In this document: positions 55,162-64,000 of the stretch, piece after piece
Layout: each line of letters opens with the position of its first letter
Position numbering within the stretch: position 1 is the stretch's first letter
Source: Paramacrobiotus metropolitanus
Lineage: Eukaryota > Tardigrada > Eutardigrada > Parachela > Macrobiotidae
Assembly: GCF_019649055.1 (NCBI RefSeq)
Contig: NW_026570361.1
Span: 244,760-308,759 of the forward strand
Length of the DNA: 64,000 bases
Direction of reading: 5' to 3'
Made by a program: the position numbers and the translations under genes
Notes under the pieces: model-generated
What the model was told of the DNA's origin: nothing
The model's database searches: none
Seen by the model: only the letters and a program-made list of their open reading frames with translations

Positions 55162-57192
55162 TTAACCGCCGGACAAGTTGTCGTTTACCGCGGCTAGGAA
55201 GCGTTCCCTGTGCTCGACGGCTGTTTCCGTGGAATGAAATCGCAAATACGGAATGACCACATTCAAGGATACAGCGCCCGGACGCCGTCGAAATTCCAAC
55301 TCAGGGCGACACTCATGCCGATTACCATCGTTGTACAGGATATTCAGTAACGCAGGATCGTTGACATAGAACGCGGTGAATTTGAGCAGCACAAGCTGTT
55401 CACACACTGCCATCAAGGCTGGCAGCGTGCGACACTCATATGCGCCTGTTTGCTTATTCCGACCAAGATTCAACAACGGGCAGTGCGGGAATTTCAGGTC
55501 GAGAGCGTTTTTGATGATAATATTTGGCAGGCGAATGGTTTTGGCCTCCAGCAACCGATGGACCGTCCACAATTTGGCCGCGAAATCTTTTATAGTTTCT
55601 TGACGTTGTTCGCTGTTAATGACTGCCACCGTTTTTGTCTGCCGGGTTATGGCGCGGTCAAGCATCGTTACGAACTTGTATAGAAGGTGCTCGCGAACGA
55701 CGGAGAATGGATCCTGCCAGTTCACTTGTTCTCGTACGGGATAGATGTCGAAAATAATATGTCGGTCGTCCACGTATTTTTGCAGCAGGAGTCTCCAAAG
55801 AGCGCACACCCTGGTGAACAGCAAATGTGATACCATAACACTCAGATGACTACTAGTGCAGATGATCTAGATACTACCATTCAGGAAATGGTCCACTAAC
55901 GTTATTAATTTTATGACACAGTCATACCAAGTGCGACCTTGATTTAGAACTCTACAAATAAAGCAGGGTATTTGTTTCACGAAAGATATAACAGCTGACT
56001 TGCCGGCCAACTTGTGACTGGGTGTCCACAGGCAAAGCAAATGTAACGCCCGCCAAGACCGGATGTGAAAGGTGGTCAACTCGTCCACATGGTGGTCAAG
56101 GTGGTCAACTCGTCCACTAATGGTCAACTCGTCCACATCTGTAAATTACTGTACTGTATGAGAAAACATCAGCGCAACAGCATTTTTACATCAAATGGAA
56201 TACATCAGCACAGTCTGAGGTTCTTGTTGTGATTTGTTTTTGAAATTACGTAATTTTAAAGTTTCATGCAGTAAACTCTGTTCCCACAATATAGAGCGCC
56301 GATCATGGCTAACAAAATACATACAAATAAAAAGCCTATTAATAACCTAAGGACGCAGCAGCAAACATTATGTGAACAATTTTGGACTAATACCGCGGAG
56401 GGAAGTGTGAACGCGCAGATCTTTAACGACAACGTCTGTCCGTTTGGTACTTGTACCATGTACCTCGGCGCAGATAAAGGTTACCGTATCGACTCCTGCT
56501 CGCACAAAGGCGCGGCAACCGACATCAAACTCAATGCGCCTAACTGCCGGCTCGTGCGCCCATTCACAGACGAACGCGAAATGATCCGTTCCAACGGTTC
56601 TTTCATATTGATTTGTAAAAGTATACCGACGTTCAGTGTGGCTGAGGGCGAGCCGGCAAGTACCGGCCAGGAACCTGGGCAGGAACTGTACGTTGTTGAG
56701 CAGGTAAGCTAAGCGGAAGCTGATGACATGCTTCTGATAGACGATTCCATTAGTTCTTCCGAAAAAGCATGGTTCACCACTGGTAGTGGGTAGCTGTGCC
56801 GCGAAATGGCTTTCGTGCACGATGGCCACATTAACTGGATTTTCGTTCTCCAGGCGTACAATGCAGAACATGTCACAGAGGGGACCAATGATGGTTGCCG
56901 GCCGGAAAGTCAGCGGGCCACCGTCCCTGTCGCGTATCGCTACTGGCCACGAGGAGCCATCACCTGCCAGTTGCCGTTGAAGGAAATGGTGCGGCCAGAG
57001 ATGTTTGGAATGGATCCATTCGGCGTGGACTGTGCTGGAATCGAAGTCCACAAAGAAGTACTCGACGTCGATGTCCCGCACGTACCCGAGCCAACACTGA
57101 CCGCCATCGCGCTGCACCAGGACAGTGTTCCCGTAGTTGACGTCGCGAGAACCAGAGTATAACTGCTTGAAGTACAGCGATGTCGCGTTCAT
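55162..57192 (-). CDS. barrel/F-box protein, copy E (inverted), exons 1 and 3
   Basis: Exon 1 starts at 57192 and is complete: DVNYGNTVLVQRDGGQCWLG, EYFFVDFDSST, HLWPHH, then DVGCRAFVRAGVDTVTFICA near its end. After that it diverges and stops at 56368. Exon 3 (55810-55162) begins after a CACCAG acceptor with RVCALWRLLLQKYV, then LEAKTIRLPNIIIKNALD and FHSTETAVEHRERFLAAVN. It stops early after NLSGG, about 40 residues before the usual end. I could not find a clear F-box exon between them; the region 55870-56140 has an open frame (VDELTTFHIRSWRA) of unclear status. No exon 4 was recognised. It may be a diverged gene or a pseudogene. The orientation is opposite to copies C and D. Confidence 0.58.
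56071..56138. repeat. short tandem repeat, GGTCAACTCGTCCAC
   Basis: Three copies of GGTCAACTCGTCCAC with irregular spacers, in the region between exons 1 and 3 of barrel/F-box copy E. Confidence 0.85.
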
Positions 57193-57667
57193 AATTACTA
57201 TGACGTAGTAATCGGTTATTCGATATAGTGACAGTGTTTAACTGCGAAAGCCTCAGCACATTTTGTAGGCGGTTCGTGCTATTACATATTATCGAAGAAC
57301 GGCAGCTTACAGTATACTGCGTAAGCAATCTGCATGGAGGAGCACGCTACAATCACGCTTGTTGCACGCTACTCGATAACGATCACTCTTGCTGTATGAG
57401 TGAACAAAGCGGGTACAGGCTCACACAAACAGTGTTGCCGAAAGCCGACAGATCGGTTGATACGAAAGCAATTTGAAAGTATAGTGATTCAACAACGTGC
57501 ACAGTTACAAGCGAGCTTCGCCCACTGAAAAACAACCAAATGAAGAAATTATCCCATCTAGCATGAGATGGGGCTGTACACAAAGCACTCATTGCATTGA
57601 TTCCCGGTTAAAAAGCTGGAAAAAAAAACACAAGTGGGACGACTTTCGCTCCGCAGCCCATGACAAT

Positions 57668-58267
57668 TTAATCGCACACTTCATCGCCGGCAGAAATCGC
57701 CCCATATCCACCGCGCATTCGGTATTTGTCCGCACATCCCAGCTGACGCGCCGCCTTCCACAGCCAGACGGTCCCGGGGATGCAGGCCAGGATCGCCACC
57801 ATGTGAAGCGGCAGATCGGCGCGTTCGGGAAAGAGGAACGGCCAGATGATCAGCGCCCCGAAGTACCAGGCAGTGCTTAGAACAAATAACCCAACCAAGA
57901 TGTAATCCCGGTTGGCCAGAGGTGTGGTCTCCCGCGTGGCTAACGGCTGGCGCGCCGCTTCGGTGTCCCGCGGTCCCGTGCGTTGGGCGGTGCAGCAGTG
58001 CCAGCAAGAGAGGCCATACAAGCACAGTACGGTGGTTAACACCACCAGCGGCACGCCAAAGTCGACAATGATACAAAAGGGCGCCGAGATGATGTAGCCT
58101 AGCGCGCCGACAGTCAGTGCGCCGGGAGAGAGGTCATTGGCGCCGTCCGGGAAGAAGGCTTCATAAGTGGTGTTGTCGAAGTACGGGCGCAGGTCCACCC
58201 AGTAGGACAGGCGGGCGGCTATTCCGTGCAACATCTGCAACACACCTATGCCTTTTACCAGTACCAT
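57668..58267 (-). CDS. small multi-pass membrane protein, paralogue of 4308-4910
   Basis: Using the Met at 58267 gives 199 residues, nearly the same length as its paralogue, so I prefer it over the in-frame codon at 58381. Conserved blocks are ARLSYWVDLRPY, AFFPDGANDLSP, LFPERADLPL, AILACIPGTVWLWKAAR and a GGYGAIS tail. Hydrophobic segments lie near residues 53-70, 70-92, 126-152 and 160-178: four membrane spans. The second half of the cytoplasmic loop has a CWHCC cluster. Lengths, start region and tail agree with the other copy, and the differences are mostly conservative, which suggests selection on the protein. Function unknown. It lies next to barrel/F-box copy E on the same strand; the other copy has no such neighbour. 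Confidence 0.78.
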   Translation of the reverse strand: MVLVKGIGVLQMLHGIAARLSYWVDLRPYFDNTTYEAFFPDGANDLSPGALTVGALGYIISAPFCIIVDFGVPLVVLTTVLCLYGLSCWHCCTAQRTGPRDTEAARQPLATRETTPLANRDYILVGLFVLSTAWYFGALIIWPFLFPERADLPLHMVAILACIPGTVWLWKAARQLGCADKYRMRGGYGAISAGDEVCD

Positions 58268-60454
58268 AATGCAACACAAATCCGGTGCAGTTTTGTCAAG
58301 AAGATAGCCGTCGCCAGGATGACAGGCTGTAACAAACTTAGGCGTTTGCGAGTTTGTAACAGGCAAGCGCGAGGAGATCACGAGTGTGCTTTATTGACAA
58401 ATAAAGGGAACAATGCTGCGTAATAGCAGGGAAAGCAAAAACAAAGCACTGATGGCTAAGCAAGCAAGTGAATGCTAGAAGAGCTCTTGAGCGTTCGTCA
58501 AGGCGTGAAAGAAGCAACTGGCGGCAAGCACGTGCTGTGTGCCATCAGCTGTGTGATGATGCGCCGACTGGACTCAATCCAACGCGAGCGTACGCTGAGT
58601 CATACAGCGAGAGAGGGACGAGAGAGCAAGTATGCTCAGTGTGTGCGCCGCATATATCCGCTTCAGCGGATATGAGTGCAGTGCAGCAGCACACGTACGT
58701 ACAGCGAGAGAGGCGATATGGCAAGCATGAGTGCAGTACGTCCATGGTGGGCCGTATGCACCAGGCGCAGTCATGTGCCTCTGACATGCCTCTGGGCGGG
58801 AATCCGAGCTCCTGCGAAGGATGCTCCGACTCGGTACCGCACCAGTACCGCACAACTCTCCAGTCGGACCCAAAGTGGAGTCGCTAGTACGCGTCCTCTG
58901 GCAGTGGGAGTCCGGTGTCTGGTCGACCGTCCCTTCTTCACTTCCGAACCCATGAGTGGAAGCCACTCACGGCCGAGAAATCCGGAAGCCGCTCGGGCGT
59001 TTCGTTGGACCGGTGTTGCTTCTGTTGGCTGGCTTCTTGCTTCTGTTGGCAACGGAGAACAATGTGAAAGAAAAGTGTAATGAAAGTTGTATACAGCGCG
59101 AAAGAAAGTATGAAATAAAGTTTAATCACAATTCCAGTGAGCAAAAGGGGTTACAAAACAGATCTGTCAAAGAGATCGAACTAGAAAAATACAATTCCGT
59201 TTGTTAGGAAAAATGCTAAAAAAAAATGCAAAAATCTGTCCGGGGGTCCTATTCCGACTAGGATGACGTCCACGGGGTCTCCTGTCCGCTTTCATCCGGT
59301 AAGTTGGGTCCGGGGCATCGGTTCCCGGGTTACCCGTTGTAACCGGTTAAATTCACCGAGGTCGGATAAGCACGGTTAAACACTTACTTCCGACTCGTAT
59401 CCGTCCGTTCGGGATAGAGAGACACTGTTGCGGTTGCAAATGCCGAGGCATCCTCTCTGAATGGGGAATAGAACCGAGGTCGGTTTGACCAAGGTCGGCC
59501 TACCGGTAAGTCGACCGGCGGCTAAGGGAATTCGGCTATGTTCCGAATTGCTAAAGTCCAGGTCGGAGAAAGCTGTAAGTAAGTCATGCGGCCTATGTGG
59601 TCGTCATGTACAGCAGTTCCGTTCAAAAGTGGTCGGTTACAACCGTTCAATCTGCTACCACGAGCCTGGTTTGTAGTAATCCGAGTCGAACTGGCTCGAA
59701 GGTCCGGTCGAAATTCATGAGTTTCATCGATGGAAGTGTCCAGTCGACTTCCATCCAATCTGTTCCGTTGTTATCCGACCTTCTGTCGGGGTCGGTTATC
59801 CTATCCGTCAGTGGTCGACTAGGGTTAACCTGCAATAACATGCCCATGTGGGGCTAAACAAGTTCCTTCAAGTCGAATTCGTCCACCGCAGATATCTGTC
59901 GTTCTTCTTCCGTCATGTTGACTGAGTTGCCGACTTCCGACATGTGGTCGGTTATAGTCGACTTCGGAAGGTCGGATGAACTATGTTTCCATCCGTCCGA
60001 AGGTCGGATTTTTCCGTTAGGAGGTCGGTTCTCGACTTCTGAATGTCTTTGCCGACTTGTTGTCGTACCCTACCGACTTGTGTACGGTCACTTCCGACCT
60101 CGGCTTGAGGTCGGATATCCATATCCAAGTTCGGAGGTTGGCTATTTTCCGACTTCCTCAAGTCGGAAAAACTTTGTGTTTATCCGCCGAAAGGCTAAGT
60201 TCTTCCACTGGAGGTCGATTTCGTACTTCTGGTTGGTTTTCCGACTTGTTGTCGCTTACTTCCGACCTCCATCTGATGGTTGTCGACTTCATTTTAGGAG
60301 TTCTGTGCGTTCGGCTACAGTTGGCCGGGTCCTTGGTGTCAGGACATCCTTCGGTCAGTTCGGACTGGCAGAGGATGTTCGGCAACACAACTCCGTTCCT
60401 TCTGTGATCTCTGACGTGAACTCCAGGTCGGATCCGAGCTACTGTTGAGGTCGG
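58268..60454. other. repeat-rich region with GTCGG/CCGAC words, LTR-like
   Basis: From 58400 to 59200 there are GAGAGAG-rich repeats (CAGCGAGAGAG at about 58606 and 58698) and a short palindrome ATATCCGCTTCAGCGGATAT at about 58653-58672. A possible poly(A) signal AATAAA lies at about 59115, and an A-rich run at 59215-59230. From 59300 on, the words GTCGG and CCGAC recur dozens of times. Open frames here are Ser/Arg/Val-rich and look non-coding. It may be terminal-repeat or leader sequence of a retroelement, but I could not find matching terminal repeats. Confidence 0.4.
59979..60260 (+). repeat. about 190-base tandem duplication
   Basis: The stretch beginning CTATGTTTCCATCCGTCCGA at about 59979 recurs in altered form from about 60172 (CTTTGTGTTTATCCGCCGA). 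Both units continue with GGAGGTCG, then end in CCGACTTGTTGTCG, at 60051 and 60241, an offset of about 190 bases. Confidence 0.65.
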
Positions 60455-63400
60455 TCAATCCGAATTGCTTGCTTCTTCTGGGTCGCCAGTCCTGCGGTAG
60501 GAGTTTTGCTCCGGCATCTGTTGGCCGATTGACTGGCGTTTCATCATGCACTGCGCTCCTACAACGCTAAGGGTCTTTGTGGCCCCGGTTGTAGTCGAGC
60601 TCTTTGGTTTAAACTTCATGCACATGCAAGTCCCTGAGGTCGTCAGATCCGATTTTCCATTCTGTTTTGTCGCGAACCTGTGACGCCTAGCCGCTTCTGT
60701 TGGGGTAGACGACTCACGTCCACGGGGAAATTTTCTTTGCCGCTGACAAAGGCCATGCTGCCACTTTGTTGCGGCCGCATGATCCTTGTCAGCGGGGTTC
60801 ATTAAGAGGGTGCAGATCGCGTATTCTAACACGGTCTGCCTAGGATGTTCCATTGGAGACATGGGGAAGCAGGTCGCGGCGGAGTCGTTGGTACACCAGT
60901 ATCCAAATCACCGTCGCTGTTCCTCTTCAGGGAATGGCAGCACGTTCGAACGACGCGTAGTCGTGGTCACCGGTGAATCGGCTGGTTTACCCGATGTCGT
61001 CCGGGGGAGACTGCGGTTGATCTCCAGGTACAGAGCCTGTAGGTCTGGATTCAAACGGAGAATCCGGTTAAGTTACCACGTTGCTACTGCCAGCTTCCGT
61101 CCATGGTCGACTTCTTGTTGGTCGGCTACCAAATACTCCGTCGATCTGTGTGATCATTTGAAGGTAGCGAGTCGTGGTTCTAACGATCTGCGTCGTTACA
61201 GGTCGAGCAGTTTTCAAAACCGATCTTTGTGATCGGCTTGCACAACCGACCTTTGTGGTCGACTTGCGCAGCAGTATCCGTTATGTCTCCAAGTTATGGG
61301 CAAAGTACGAAGTCGACCTTTGTGGTCGGCTCCCGTACCTAGTCAAATCCGAGTCTTCCTGCACTGTTGGCGGCTCGGCCGAGGGATTTCCGCTGTTTAC
61401 AATGGTGAAGGCTGCTCGGCCACCCGGTTCCGAAGTTGGCCACGGGTGCTTGGCAAACATGGCGTGAAACGCGCGCAGTCACGTGTTTCGCGCCATGTTA
61501 GCGTAATCCTCTCGGTTTCTTCTCCGGAGTCGGTTGGCCGGAGTATCGATCTCCATGTAACGCGGATTGGGGCTTCTGTTGGCTCCGATGGTCGCAGAAC
61601 GTGGTTGACGATCTGCTTTGTTAGCAGATGTGGTTACGATCTGTCTTTGCCAAGCTGGTGAACTGGGGTCGATTGCCCAGTTCGTTCCAGGGGATTCCTT
61701 GGGGGACGTACCGGTACGGTGAAAGAGCCGAAATACCCGGGTCTAACCACGCGTTTCCGGGTCCGACCAAAGAATCCGGCCGACTTGTGTAGTCGGCTTT
61801 CTGGCAAAATCGTCGTTGACGTCCGCCGCGTACATGGTTGGTCATTTTCCAAGAAAAAAAAACTGAAGTATAGTGTCCATTCCGAAGTCGGTTCTCGACG
61901 GCGCTGTTTCTCAGCTAGACTGTTTCTCAGTCGAAAGGTCGGTTCTCGACCGTGCCGTTTCTCGGCAATGCCTCCTTAAAGTTATTCCAATGGGGGATCG
62001 AGTTCCAATGTGGAACTCGATCTTAACTAAGTGGGACTTCGACGGGTTTATCGCCGCCGAAGTAATCTTCTTCTTCATCATCGTCCGGGCCAGGTCGGTT
62101 ATGTGGCCGTATGTTCGGGTCCCTAGGTTTACAAGTCGCCGGGCCGCTCCGTTGAGACATCTCGTCGGTCTCATCTGTTCCTGGCCTGGGCGCTCCGCTC
62201 TGCTCTTCCTCGATTCCTTGGCCGCTTGTTTGCGGAGCCGCAGCGCGAACGGTCGTGCGCCGGTGCTATGTCATCCGACATCCAAGGTTCGTAGGGCGAC
62301 GAGTTGAATCCGCTAGGCAAAGTTTTCTTTTCGCGGTACCAGCTAATGACTCGAGTCGCGTCGTCACTGGGATCTACGTGATCCTCACGAAAGGCATACT
62401 TTGTCGCATACCGTTCGTGGGTGTACAGCAAGTCACGCATCCAGACGGCTAGGATAACACTTCTCATTGGTGTGCCGAGTTGGGCTACGAGGGTTTCCAC
62501 AGCTGCTGGTATCATCTCGTTCTGGTACAGCCGTATAATGTGTAATGCAAAATAATTGCCAAGTCGAGCTGCGAAGATAAATCGCAGGAATGCCGTGACT
62601 CCGTCCTGGGCCATGTCGCTTCTCCTTCCGGAAGATACTGGGTTAAATCCAGTGCTGCCCGAGCCGCGGTGATTACAAAGGCTGGGTGTGCGTCCGTGAT
62701 GACGAACTGGGCAACACTCTCCAACTCGTCATGGGAGTATTCCCGAGCTCCTAGTTGGCTCGCACGTGTTCCGTCCGGGCTGTACAATGGTACATTCAGC
62801 AAGACCGGGTCGGTCATCGACGGCAACGCATTCGATCCGAGTGTGCGGGTGGTTCAACATTCGGCGCTGTGTGCGCGTTCATGTTGAAGTCGGACCGCCA
62901 CTGATGTTGTTCGAACAGCGCCTGGTATCCGGATCGGACGAGGAATTGACGAAGGTTTTCTACCATCCGCCAGATTTGTGGTCGGTTCCGTTCCTCGTAA
63001 TTCATGACGTTCATAATGTGGTTCGTCCTTTCGGTAGGGTGTGGCATGACGACCTCGATTCCTTGTTGTCGAGCTCGGTCATAGCGAGGGTCTTCTCGGA
63101 TCGGCACTTCCTGCGGCAGTTGTGCCATCTGGTCGGCTACGTCGACGTCCATTTGCTCTTGTTGAGCTGCCGGTTCAGCTGGGGCTTCGGCCGCCGGTTC
63201 TGCTTGTTGGCCTTCCGGCTGCTGTTCGGTGGGATGAAGTTACGTTTCGACTTATTTGTTAAGTCGACCGTAAGTCCGATTCCTGTTTCTCCAGATCCAG
63301 TACGTTTCCCTGGTGGAGCTCTGGTCTTCCGCTTCACGGATAACGGCTCGTTGCGCTTCGATTCTGTCTCGAAGATCAACTGGGCCGATCGGTGTCGAAG

Positions 63401-63979
63401 GTCGTGTCCTGCAAGATTCTTGCTGGGTCGGCGCTGCTGTTGTTGAGCCGCCGGTTGAGTCCGGTTTCCGGGCTGGGAATCTGCTGAGAACAGTTGGACG
63501 AGCCTGAGTGACTACTGGCGTTGCCCTATGTGATTGCCATCAACTGTTCCTGAGTTGCCGGTGTGAGGGTGACTGGCTGTTGAGTTCCGTCCGGCATATT
63601 CATCATCATTGTTAACGATGCGCCGTCATTGGTCGGTGTGGATCTCCGACGAAGACATCGCGTATGGTGGGAGATGATTCTCCGACCGTCGGGAGAGCCT
63701 GTGTGGGTGTCTGTACCCGAATCTTTATTTCTGGTTCATAATCGGTCGGTGGGGATGGACCTTCATCGAGGCGATTCGTTTGTCGACCTCTCTGATTCTC
63801 TTCTGGTCCTCTAGTTGACGGTTAGCTTCTTGCAGCTGGCGGTACTCCCACAGTCTATCTGTTAAGACTGGTGGTCGAGTTCCTTGCCATCCCGGGTCTA
63901 AACTTCGTTGTCGTTGAATGACCGCTAAGTTGTCCTGTTCATGGGCCTGCAGCTGATCCACCAGAATCTCGTTTTCGGG
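60455..63979 (-). pseudogene. decayed Gag-like ORF series
   Basis: Several minus-strand frames lie end to end with frame changes and stops between them. 63979-63725 is a heptad-rich segment (LWEYRQLQEANRQLEDQKR). 63379-63137 is a basic Lys/Arg/Pro/Asn-rich stretch. 63152-62814 has a helical region (RPQIWRMVENLRQFLVRSGY), and 62826-62512 continues with HDELESVAQFVITDAHPAF. 62614-62171 has FIFAARLGNYFALHIIRLYQ, then MRSVILAVWMRDL. 60862-60455 is a basic tail. The order coiled coil, helical core, basic tail is like the Gag at 5958-8717, though I cannot see a clear zinc knuckle or capsid signature. Coding looks once real because the frames are long and amino-acid-like only on this strand. It is broken by at least five lesions. 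A viral or cellular origin is not excluded. Confidence 0.42.
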
Positions 63980-64000
63980 CTATGTATCGGTACGCGCTCA

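Noticed and set aside
60786-61661. Plus-strand frames of 148 and 121 codons
   Set aside because: Arg/Ser/Val-rich products of the GTCGG repeats, opposite to the more protein-like minus-strand frames.

Overview
The window is nuclear DNA of a small-genome invertebrate animal. Its genes are broken by short GT-AG introns (about 57-350 bases, some longer). They include an orthologue of the mitochondrial presequence protease PITRM1 in nine exons, a rhodopsin-like GPCR remnant, and F-box, protein kinase and Kelch sequences. Mobile DNA is abundant: RLE-type non-LTR elements, a Gag ORF, a solo LTR, MITEs and a foldback-like element. A tardigrade is my best guess at the source, but the sequence alone does not prove it.

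Layout. 1-1.7 kb: the intact N-terminal half of an RLE-type retrotransposon ORF running off the left edge. 2-12 kb: a hypothetical exon, a small multi-pass membrane protein, a lone 919-residue Gag ORF, and a three-exon membrane protein gene. 13.7-24.3 kb: a kinase-rich stretch with a STE-like relic, a frameshifted kinase, a pseudokinase, a full kinase-Kelch fusion gene and a kinase fragment, mixed with MITE, solo-LTR and GPCR relics. 25.3-31.2 kb: the complete PITRM1 gene. 31.9-43.4 kb: two tandem copies of a block made of PITRM1 5' end, kinase-Kelch gene and barrel/F-box gene. The second copy is decayed. Each copy carries its own transposon insertions, which the other copy documents as empty sites. 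43.7-58.3 kb: a truncated RLE element, a GPCR remnant, three more barrel/F-box copies (two direct, one inverted), and a second copy of the small membrane protein. 58.3-64 kb: a repeat-rich region full of GTCGG/CCGAC words with a decayed Gag-like ORF series on the minus strand.

Two multigene families look lineage-specific and undescribed to me. The first is a three-exon family fusing an atypical protein kinase domain to a Kelch-type beta-propeller (three copies, plus other kinase-like loci). The second is a four-exon family with an N-terminal Tudor/Agenet-like barrel, an F-box exon and a conserved C-terminal region (six loci). Both are duplicating and decaying side by side around one housekeeping gene. 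PITRM1 would degrade presequence peptides in mitochondria. The F-box proteins would be expected to recruit substrates to SCF ubiquitin ligases. The kinase-Kelch proteins would be expected to join signalling or scaffolding to a protein-binding propeller. No shared pathway is shown by the sequence.
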